DNA of 64,000 bases from Zarea fungicola (Eukaryota; Ascomycota; Sordariomycetes; Hypocreales; Cordycipitaceae), in contig FWCC01000120.1 in NCBI GenBank assembly GCA_900169235.1, forward strand, positions 172,391 through 236,390, in the 5' to 3' direction. The position numbers and the translations under genes were made by a program. The notes beneath the pieces were generated by a model that made no database searches, was not told where the DNA came from, and saw only the letters and a program-made list of their open reading frames with translations. This document shows, piece by piece, positions 34,801 through 49,803 of the stretch. Each line of letters begins with the position of its first letter. The first letter of the stretch is position 1.

Positions 34801-37800
34801 TCCACCTGAGGGAGCTCTGCTAGTGCGGTGCCAGAGGAGGAGACGTCCAAATTGGTCTTGAATGCGGGCACGGTTGGGTCGGCTGTAGCCCATTGTGGCG
34901 CCCAGTGTTATGTTGCTCTGCTACCAATGAACCATGACTCTGTGCCATCCTATCCTATAACGGCGCAGCAAAGATACAGCTGAACCAGCTCCCCGGAGCC
35001 CAGCTGCCTCGCACCCACTCTCTCGGGCTTTTTGATTTGCATTGGCGCACGATGCAGCAGTGTGACTTGCACGTAAGGCCGAAGAGCCACTTGGTAGGCG
35101 CCACGGCTCATCTGTCCGCCCGGCCGGGGCTTCCCTCCTTTCCCAGTAGTGGGCCAAGCAAGAGGCAGACAAATACTAGTTAATAGGCATGAGAGGAGAA
35201 TGCCAGGCAAACTGTTCATGAGCGCTTTCGTAGAGTACCGGAGCTAATTAGGCGCAAGATGCGCAAAAGAAAGCACAGCAAGTAATTTGAAGAGCGTAAT
35301 CTTAAGAATCGTGTTTTTCTTTTTCTTCTTCTTTTTTTTTCCTGTTCCCCTCCGGTGAGCGTCAAAGGATATCCCCACTGCGCAAATCACAACAAACAGA
35401 TGAGCAAGGGAGGGCAAGAGAGGAAAAAGCAAAGCCTTTGGTCATCGACCAGGGAATGATTCCGCTCGATTGAAATTAAACCCCCAAAGTACTCCGTACT
35501 CAATACAGCATACGGTGTCGCGTTCTCCACACCCATCAAGCCACAAATTGAAGTTTGGCTGTTTCGATGGTGACGGACATGGGGCAAGCAATACAGTGTT
35601 GAGATTGCGGCCCGCTTTGGTGATTTGATGGCTTGCGTAAACTCGCTCGTAGGATGTGCTGCGAGGTCTGTCCAAGTACCGACGATCGGGGCAACCCTAG
35701 TAATGGGCGACCGCCCCCCCGTCGACCTCTAAGCTGCAACTGTGACTGCGGGTAGAGTTAATCCCGAGATCAGCAGACCTTGCAGAAGCCACAGCAGCGC
35801 GCCCACAGCCCCTCCGAGAGGGCCTTGTTGTACAAAAGCCTCGTCATAATTGATAGCATGCTTCAGTTATAGGTGGGCGAGTTCCTGTGAGGAACTTGTC
35901 TGTTCATCATGGTTTACAGAGGCTGTCCCGCACATTTGGTACAAAGCCCCAGAAAAAAAAAAGACATGAGCAGTCGTCTGGTAACAGAAACTCGCAACGG
36001 GTGTTAGATTGGTCCAGGGAAAGCCCGAATGGCGCCATGAGACTGCTCGTTAAAAGCCCCGGACTAGGCTGTCTCGGCAATCGCTCAGCGGCGGTGGCAG
36101 CTTGTGTGAAGCCTTCATACTTATTGCAGACAATTATGCAGCCTAGGGTTTGCATAAGTCGAGGCACAGCATCAGATCAGGTAGGGATATGAGCTATGGG
36201 TTGCCACACTAAAGATTGTCGTTGAGGGACGTTCCTTAGGCATATCCCGCCTGACCTGTCCGTTTGGGCATACCAGGACCAGGTGCGGCGGCTCGGAAGG
36301 TAAGCCCACCGAGGATGATGCAGGCCAAACAAGCAAAGGTGTGGGTGGCACTGCGCAAAGTTACTCTTGAGTTTGGAAGGCGCTAACCCGCCTTAGCTTC
36401 CCCAGGTTACCAGCAATATGTCCAATTCAGAAGTCGAAATTCGCCATCCTGATGATGGGCTATCAAGTCGACAAGGGTATCCGGGAGACCCCTGGTACTT
36501 GGTATGCGCAATACTGGTAACTACTCCGTGCGCGCGACAAATGAGTGGCCACCCTTTTGCGTCGGTGAGAGGCGTGTAAGGTGCAAGGCAGACCACATTG
36601 CTTGGTCCACGCGCATGTAGAGGCGTCTGGGACACTTTTCACCGCTCCGATCGATGCAGTGTTTCGTTTCTCTATGTCGCGCGACAACACAAGATGAAGT
36701 AAAACACGATGAGGTGTGTAGTCTCGTTTTGGTGCCAGGAACAGGCGTGGCTTGGTTCACACAAGATGAGAGATGGGTAGGCACCGGTGATCCTGGCGAG
36801 TTCTCGCCTGTCAGGCAGCCACTGACAGGTTGTCAATGATAATCTTGCAAGCCAAGACCTTTTGAATGTCTCACCTTGTTTCCTCCCCTGCTCTCGCTGT
36901 GGATAGTTGGCCTTGAAAAAATCACCCAGGCTACTACGACATCCACCACAGCCTCGACTCAATCGGCCGCCATTAAGCTGGGCAACCACATCGTTGTTGC
37001 AACGCTCCGGCAGGGCCCAACAGACTGCCCCTCTCCTACAAAAATGCAAGGTGGGGAGTATTCTGAGGTGCTAGCTCACGCCATGCCGTTGCTAGCCTTC
37101 CTCGGCCATCGCTCTCGTAATCCACATTGAACTTCACGCACAGTATCTCTTTGACTCAAAGACTTACTTGATTTGGTCCTCTAGGTACTCAAAGGCGGAG
37201 CAAATTAGTCCGTCTGTGCTGCAACAGGACTTTTGATTCACACGCCTTGGGATGTGAGGTCCTGCAGGTTCCAGATTTCGGCTTGGAGTCCTTGCCACGT
37301 CTGCTTGTTGTTGATCTTTGGGTGTAGCCCGCGCACGTTTTGTGTATGCTACTATGACATTTGCTTTTGATGGAATATTGCAAGTTTTATACGAGAACCC
37401 AACTACTTACCCCATGGCTTCTCCGTTGGGCTCTTAATGGCTTTCGCCGACCGCCACAAGCTATGACCACTGCCAACTGGCGCTGAAATGTCGGGTGCAT
37501 CACAATGGTATCGTGAAGGCGCTCCTGCGCAACTCAAGATGGAGTGTATATACGCGAAATGGCTAATTTGCCGTGTGTACGGCAATAGAGCTACTAGTAG
37601 CGTTAAAGCCGCCCAGTTGTTGCTTGTACAAATTCCTCTCCTACTACGTGGTAGCATATGGACGAACTTGCAGGGTGGAGGCAGGCTGCCGTGCCCCCAG
37701 AGTGGTGCCAGTCTAGCGAGCCCTGTCAGGCGCTACGACGAGTTGAGTCTATGTATGTGGGCTCTTGTGTATTAGCCAGAAAGGGAGCAAGATAGCTTCA

Positions 37801-40800
37801 CTTCGGTCCGGTTTACAAGGTATATGCGTGTGTCACCGTTTCGCTGACAAGCCAGGCAAATCATGCTTGTGCTGCCCGAAGTGAGTAGAACCATACAGCC
37901 GAACACTATAAGCAGGCGGCAACAATATGTTGCTCGGCTACTGAGAAAGCATCTCGTGTGGCAGCATATCGGCTTGTGCGACGCCCACGGCCTCGCGCCA
38001 TGAGCCCCAAAATCCTTTCATTGCGCTGTGATGCCATCCTAATAAAATAAGCGGCTCTTGACTATACTCTCTTTGCCTATATCAAGACTCAATTAAGACG
38101 CACCGCACTTCTGACCCAGTACAGTGGGTGGGTGGCGGCCTAGAGGTAATTAATGGTGCATCGGGAGTTCCAGTGCCCGGATCCGCCACATCCTCCAAAC
38201 CTGGGTAGTTTAACGATAGCTGCCAATCGCCCCCACCAATAATTGCTTGCTTTATTTGCTTTTTATACGTCGGCGCAAGTAGACGGCCTGTGGCGGCGCC
38301 TTGCGCAGACGTCAATTCAAGCCGGCCCCATGTCAGCAAGCAGCAAAGTCGCTTACGCTGAGCCATCTTACAGCATAATTGTGTTTAAAAAAATTCATAC
38401 AATCGTCTCTTTAGTGTCATTTAAATGAGAAACTTTTTGTGATTTTCACAAATTGATCGCGACTTGTTCAGGAGCCGCAAATTTGACGCCACCGCCCGCT
38501 CAGACTCGATGCGTGGGGGCAACGCGAATCCATCCTGCACAGTAGTGGCGCAGGAAACAAAACTCTGGGGATTTATTTAATATCCCATGTACCTTGGTAC
38601 GTCGTACGGGGAACTCGGTGGGTATTGATAATAAATTCCACTCTCCGTAAAAAACTTGCTCGCTCGCCTGGTGTCCCCATTGAACCAGAGACCCGGCCGA
38701 AAAGTCGTGTTCAAGGTGCAAAACCCTTTCCATCTCGGCTGACGCCATTTAGCTGCTCAACCGAGGCACCGACCGAGTCGTCGGCAAGGGGCGGACTTTC
38801 TCCATTATACCAAGGGCCCTCTACAGTAGATGTAGACGCGGCTTATACAATTGAGATGCAATAGGCAGGCCGTGCGAACCCGAAGTTGTGTCCTGCTAAT
38901 CTGGAAACTAGAGCGAGAATTGGCTTTTGACTGTTTCGAGTGCCATGATTGTATTACTTTGTTCCCTGCGGCTCAATCGGGGGCGCATGTTTTCTCTGTT
39001 TAGCTTTTTTTAATTCGCACACCCACCCACCACCCACCCTATGGAGGTGGTGATGGCGGTGCCTGTGCACCTTCTGATGAAGAAGACGTTGGACTGAGAA
39101 AGGCACACAAGACATAGCGATGTCAGACACGGCAATGAAGAGTATATTCAGACTGTTTGACATTGAGTCATTCGTTTCTCTGCATTTGCCCCATGTAGCG
39201 CAACTCTCTGCCTCTGTGGCTTATCGATCATGCACAAAGGCGAGACCTGCAACAATGTCTAACGGCGGCGCACTACCGAGAGAACGGTTCGTGGGTAGTG
39301 ACGCAGATTGTGGGCATTTTTACGTCTAGTTTAAAAGGCACCAACTGGATGCAGATCAAACGGCCGGATTTTTTTTTGTTTATTTTTTGAGGCTTTGTTT
39401 TTCCGCCAGGATCAATGTATAAGCCCAGTCTCGTTTGCCGGCAGATGTGAAGGTGGCAGACGACCCGGCAAGCCAAGAGGCGCAAAAATGACAAGGGTTT
39501 ACTCTCTGTCCGGCGGCCGGTTGTATTCTGCTCTGGCTACGGAGTATATGGTGGGGGAAAGCCAACTGCCGCTGAGACGAGGAAAGGAATCTCCGGGTAG
39601 GGAAGGAATTACAGGCATATGACAAAACAAAGGCTACTAGGCCCTAGGCCCGGGTTTTGTGGAGGGCTTAAGTTACAGTTCGGTATTGAATTCGGTATTC
39701 CCAGTTTGTGCAAAAGATTCACTCCTGCGCTCTTCAACCCATGCGCTGTGGATCACCGGCCGCATTGCTGGTGGTTTTTTTTTTTTTTTTCGGACCTGTC
39801 TTTTTGTAATCACAAGTTAGACGTCACCTTTTTTTTTAGCCTTCCCTCTTTCACGGACGTTGCCCAGAAAATAGGATGGTCCACTTGAAGGCGGGATGTG
39901 ACGGACGGATGGCAGGAAGGTTTTGAAGGGTGGAGCGACAAGACAGCGGATGCCATCACGCTTGCTGCCCAGGCCCATGAGATTGGTTCGCAAAGGGGAA
40001 AGCAAACACCCACCCTGGCTGACGGTCCTTACGGTGAGGCGTTTCTAGGCCCCATCCTAGGCTTGGTTTACCGGCGCCCCATGATGCGCCCTGCACCCCA
40101 AACCAAAGATCTGCGCAAACCAACAGGGCATAAGAAAGTGGCTGCAATATGCAAAAGTACGAGCGATGGGAGTTGCCGAAAAGAAACCAAACTCGGAAAC
40201 AAAAAACAAAAAAAAAGAAAGCCGTTGCGGTCACCGTAAATGTAATCTCGGCGCTTCTGTAGATGTGGCTTGTGGCAAAGGTCTGAGAGACACACTTACC
40301 GTGAGCCGACAAATTACTGCCTACCCTGGATTACCAGTGCCTAGTTATTGAGTGTAACGGATCTGCAAAATCAACCTCACAAAGTTATTTCAATAAAGGG
40401 GCAGCTGTAGTGATCAACTAGAAACATGTGACATAGTTTTACTCTGGTGTCGGAACATTTGCGGTCTGTCTAGTTGGCGGAAGTGTATAGACTGATCAAG
40501 ACAGCTGGCGTTAAATCTGGCCTTTTCGCCGTACTGTTCCCATCAAGGCACAGCTTGAACCAAACTTACATCAACCCTGAAACAGCAAAGCCCTAAAATC
40601 CAGCTAGTCTCTCAAATAAGATATGCCTTCAGAAATCCGGTCATCCGTATCTCTCCGTACACATTGCGTTGGCCTAGTTGCATCGCGGTGGGTTTCCCCA
40701 GACATGTATTAGATTACCCGTCACAACATAGGCTTACTGGGTGGAATAGAATATGAAGCGTTAAATTGTCCGTCGAATTTACAGTTTGAGATGTCGCAGA

Positions 40801-43642
40801 CCATTGTCTAAAACTTTGGTGAGAAGACTTCTTCGCGGGTCGATGAGAAACAGGGTCTGAGGCAGGATCGCCCCTCTTCACGTTGAACCATGCGACAGAG
40901 TGCCATACGTCGCGCGATTGCGGCCAAGACCATAGCCGTTTCATCGGAGACAGGTTTCTTTCTATAGATAGTTCCCAGCTAATTGGAGCGGTGGGTTTGC
41001 ACTATTGTGAAGCCGAAGACAACGGCGACGCTGGAGCCATACGTGGGTTGAGCCCAGAGGCTAACAGATCAGCGTTGATGCTCAACATGGAGCTATGACT
41101 TTACTCGGAGCAATGCGCTTCGCAGAGTTTGGTAAATCATAAGGCAGTACGTATGCATGGTGCACTATCTTCTTGGCGGCGTGACCGACTGTCATCACAT
41201 GAAGGCGCCTATGTACATTCCTTCACATCCAGACTGCCCGCCACCTCCGCTTCGTCCGAATCTGCAACGTAGATAGTAACATTACTCTCCACTTTATGGC
41301 TATGATAGTAATTCTACATTATCTCGGGCGTCAGAATGAATGGATTTATAGGAGCGATTGGTAATAGCATACTCGTTTCCTCACCTGGGCACACTGGTAT
41401 GCCAGTTATGTCTCGCCCTCCCGCACAGGCATGCTTCTAGGGGCTTCTTCCATGCCAAGAAACGAAGAAAATATTAAATAATCCAATGCGGTGTGCAATA
41501 AAATTGCTTTCTGCTCATGTCCCAACCTTCTCCCCCAAACCTCTAGGCTGCAGCGAACGTGCATACCAGGGTTCGTCCCAACTTTCAGTTTCTTGCTCAA
41601 TCTTTTTTTGGATCAAAGCGCCCGCACTGCCCAAGACAATTCAAAGTACCTCCTTGTCAGGTATACAAACTTGGGTGGGCGCCTCGTTCAGCGCCAGGAA
41701 TGCCAATGTCTCACCGGGGCCCTCCCACACGATAACTAAATAGGGTGGGCAGTGTGACAAGGCAAGACCGACCCGCCGAATGCCTCCTGACACTCTGCAT
41801 CAGCAGGATCCCACTGCCATGGGTGTGGTTGGGTATCGGGGCCCTTTCCCGGAGGGAAAGGATGGATGAATCTTGAGTTGTCTTACTACTTCAGGCCACT
41901 TCAGTCCGCTGTACGGTGAATGGCTCCAGGAAAGGTTGTTCCCACTTCTGGTATGTTTTTCACTCGCACTGGTCGAAAACTATTCATTGGGACCGACGAG
42001 AGAAACCATCTTTTCCGCCCCTCCCTTTCGTCCCGTCCCGTCATTCTGGTAACCCAATATATGAAAGATCCTTGTCCAACCAGAACCGCATCCAAGGGAC
42101 TCGTACGCACTGACTGGTCAAAAAGCAATAACCTCACATAATGAGTAACACGGTGCTGAATGTCGGTGTACAGTGGCAAAGAGTAATACCATGGCCCCAA
42201 TTGCTGCTCACTTCCCTTGTCACCTTGAACTCCACAACAAAGTTACTATTTGTGATTGGGCATGTTCACTCTGCAGGTAAGCTACGGGGAGAACATTTGC
42301 AGCAGAGAGATAACATTGTACATCACATGCGGGGCTGATGTACCGACGGCGTCTACAATGTTCAACAAATTCATGGGCTCGTTTGCTTCAGCCTTGTTCG
42401 TATCTGTACGGCTTATGCACGAAATCCCAAGCCTTTGGGCGCCCGATTGAGTTCGGCCAAAAGAGAGGCGCCGTGGTCATTCCAGTGGCGGTCCAAAAGT
42501 ACTTTGAGGTCGATTCATTTCATCCAATAACTCAATCAGAAAAAGAAAAAGTCAAGCTGTGCGGACACGGGAAGTGATGACGCGTGTTGGTATCTGGTGT
42601 GGTTGGTTAGGTTTCATCCCGAGGAAAGGCAGCTCAGCGACTTCCGACTCGCGCAGCCTCCTCTTTTGCCACCATTTACAGAATTTCTTGCATTGTCGTC
42701 GCCACCAGGCCTCTCCTGTTGAGAGAGGGAGAATGGAAGGAAGGGAGGAGGGCGGAGAGCAAGACACTGTAGCGGGCTCCTGGACCAGTTGCGAGTGGCC
42801 CAACCGTGGAAAAACTGAGACATCCCCACGGCCATGGCTGGCACAAAGTGGCCTCATTGGGAGCAGATTTTGGTGACAGGCTCGGACAGTCTTGGCCCTG
42901 TTGGTGTCCAAAACGGTACTGTTCGGCTGGGCCTTCCATGTACTTTCCAGGTCTCTGGTACATGCTATGTTACAAGGTGCAGCGAGCACTTGGAACTTGA
43001 TAGCTCCAGGACTGAGCTGATGCGGAAGCATCCGCGTCAGCTGTTTGGCCTCTTTGGAGGGGAGTGCAGAGAGACGGTCAGCGTTGTTTCTTCTCGTGAG
43101 CCTTGCGGATCTGTGTCCTGTTTCGTCTGTGCGATGTCACCTATATTACATTCAGGTCCGATAAACGACGGCTAGTTGGCTGATATTTCTGGCTGAATAT
43201 CAAGTTGACATCAAAGAAAATCAGTGGAGTAAAAGCCATAGATATTGCTTCCGTTGTCTCTTCATCTAGTGATCGTCAGTGTGCACTTTGGAGGTGTCCT
43301 TGGGTATTTCTGGCTCTTCCGTAGTTGCCGGTGCACGACCATTTTGTCGAGGCCGGGGCCAACTGGACTCAAAAACGGCGGTACTGTCTCAGTGCTCAGA
43401 GTTCTACGCCGTAAGAATCCCTTTTCGGTTGATTTTGAGACAAAACCCAGGAAGGGTAATACGGTTGAGGAGCAGACGTGATACTTGATGCGCAGAGATG
43501 GGAAGCGCTTCACAGTTACTAAAATGGAAGGAAATTTGATCAAAATCGAATAGACGGTATATCTTAAACATATAGATTAAGCGAAATCCAGGCCATTGTG
43601 ATTGGTGGAACCTTGGCAAATCGGTATCGAAACCCAAGTCCG
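31893..43642. other. 11.7-kb gene-poor region between medA and the beta-galactosidase gene
   Basis: I found no exon with recognisable similarity. The part next to medA may be its leader. A GTAAGT donor on the minus strand at about 32177, a GCTGACC branch-like element and a downstream CAG near 32025 would form a 5' UTR intron of about 150 nt. Other landmarks are the TACTCCGTA motif at 35490-35498 and its reverse complement at 39538-39546. The longest open frames (for example minus strand 42552-43031) lack protein-like composition. Confidence 0.5.
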
Positions 43643-47534
<3,892 letters not shown>

Positions 47535-49263
47535 ATGGAAAAGTCTGAACAGCACAATCAGGAGGCAGAGTACCCTGACATTGACGGAAGCTCTGATCAT
47601 CGTGATGTTGGTGCTGCCGTCCAGCTAGCTCATGAATCTGAGGAGCAGAGACTATCGCCATGGACACCACGCATGTTTCGTCTCTACCTTGTGCTCTGTG
47701 TAGCCTACCTTTGTGGCTGCCTAGTAAGTACTCATAATGCAGGTAGGACATGCTCTTACAGCTAACTGGGATTTTAGAATGGTTACGACGGCTCACTCAT
47801 GGGAGGGCTAAATGGAATGCAGTCCTACCAACACTACTTTGGAATGTACGACAAACAGCCCAAGATGCAGTCATTTGCAACCCCCTTTCTGACCTGACAG
47901 TAGGAAAATCGCTGGCTCCAGTACGGGCCTTGTATTTGCCATGTATAACATTGGCTCTGTCGCTGCAGTCTTCTTCACAGGACCAGTCAATGACTACTTT
48001 GGTCGCCGCTGGGGCATGTTTGCCGGTGCCCTGATTGTAATCATCGGCACCTGCGCCCAAGCACCATCCACAAATCGTGGGCAATTTCTGGCTGGGCGTT
48101 TTGTCCTCGGCTTTGGTGTCAGCTTCTGCTCCGTCTCAGCTCCATGCTATGTGAGTGAGATGGCGCACCCAAGATGGCGCGGCACCATTACTGGCCTGTA
48201 CAACTGCACGTGGTACATTGGTAGCATTGTTGCGGGATGGGTAGTGTATGCCTGTAGCTTCATTGACTCCGACACCGCCTGGCGCATCCCTGTGTGGTGC
48301 CAAATGATCACGTCTGGCATCGTGTTGCTTGGCGTTCTCTGGCTGCCCGAGTCGCCTCGCTGGCTGGTGGCCCAGGATCGCCACGCAGACGCGGCCAAGG
48401 TTCTTGCCGACTATCACGGCGAAGGCTCCGAAGACCACCCCATGGTCAAACTGCAGCTGGGAGAGATGATGAGCCAAATTTCGGCTGAAGCATCAGACAA
48501 GAAGTGGTGGGATTACCGCGAGCTGTGGTCGACACGCGGCGCTCGTCGCCGACTCGTTTGTGTTATTGGCATGGCTTGCTTTGGCCAGATCAGCGGCAAC
48601 AGCTTAACCTCGTATTACATGCCTGTTATGCTAGAAAACGCCAACATCAACGGCCCCCACACCGTTCTCGCACTCAATGCCATCAACCCTATCTTGAGTC
48701 TGTTCGGGGCTGTTTTGGGAGCGCGCATGACTGATGTTGTTGGCCGCCGGCCGTTGCTTCTGTACAGCATTGTCTTTTGCGCGGGATGCTTCGCCATCAT
48801 CACTGGAACCAGCAAGGCGGCGCTGGAAAACAGTGGCAACAAGGCTGCAGGTAACGCATCGGTCGCCTTCATCTTCATCTTTGGCATCGTCTTTTCGTTT
48901 GGCTGGACTCCACTCCAGTCCATGTATATTGCCGAGACGTTACCAACAGCCACAAGAGCCAAGGGTACTGCCGTGGGGAACTTTGCGAGCTCCGTTGCGT
49001 CTACGATTATCCAGTACAGCAGCGGTCCTGCGTTTGAGCACATTGGATATCATTTTTATATCGTTTTTATCTTTTGGGATCTGTTTGAAGCTGTATTCAT
49101 GTACTTTTTCTTCCCAGAGACAAAGGGTCGCACGCTGGAGGAGTTGTCTGAAGTCTTTGACGCGCCGAACCCAGTCAAGAAGAGTCTGGAGAAACGGAAT
49201 GCACAAACTGTCCTGAATACCCTCCAGCTGCAGGGCAAGGAGAAGCTGGATTCGTGTGCATAA
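47535..49263 (+). CDS. MFS sugar permease, lactose-permease type
   Basis: Exons 47535-47723, 47778-47845 and 47901-49263 give 539 aa. This is a twelve-helix proton-coupled sugar porter of the plasma membrane. Landmarks are: [17 protein letters not shown] in helix 1; [13 protein letters not shown] in the 2-3 loop; [20 protein letters not shown] and EMAHPRWRG; the central [16 protein letters not shown]; and the terminal [16 protein letters not shown]. The GYDGSLMGG wording is that of LAC12-like lactose and related oligosaccharide permeases. Intron 1 has GTAAGT and TTTTAG. Intron 2 (donor GTACGA at 47846) ends in CAGTAG, so acceptors at 47900 or 47903 both keep the frame and differ by one residue. 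The gene shares a promoter with the GH2 beta-galactosidase and is followed in tandem by a Zn2Cys6 regulator. Lactose is the likely substrate from context; cellobiose or galactosides cannot be excluded. Confidence 0.92.
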
Positions 49264-49803
49264 TAAGAGCAATTGCAGTGAGGAGTCGTGGGCTATGAGA
49301 TTTGTGGATATAGGTAGCTAGTCTGCAGTTACAACCGGCTGTGCTTGGACATTTTTCTTAAGCCCTCGAACAATGAATCATAATGTTGAACAAAACAATC
49401 TCATGACCGAGCGGAACGACAGCATCCTTCACTGTTGAAAGTCAACTCGCATGATCAACTCAATACGCTTTCGACCGGCAACCAGCATTGATCCATCATC
49501 CTGCGCATAATCCCAATCTGAGGCTGACATGACGAATTCGTTGGCTCAACGGCTACAAGATATTTTGTTACATAAATAGCTGCCTAGCGGCACTTGCCAC
49601 GAACAAACTAGCCCGACACATGTCAACCCCCGCGTCTCCAGACCCCACAAAGTCCGACAGATGCGCATCTCCGCATTCTAATAAGCATTCGGTTCCCCTT
49701 TCCCCGCCCCTCGCCCTTCGGTCCGTCTCGGATCGAGAGACATGCATACACATGCAGGACGAAGAAACTCATCGCCTTCCATGCTTGCAGTATGGATACG
49801 CAC
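49264..49803. other. intergenic between permease and Zn2Cys6 regulator
   Basis: Presumed permease 3' UTR and regulator promoter. No further exon is recognised. Confidence 0.55.

Noticed and set aside
42552..43031. 159-codon minus-strand open frame with overlapping plus-strand frames
   Set aside because: No recognisable similarity; overlapping frames in several phases suggest a GC-rich stop-poor patch.
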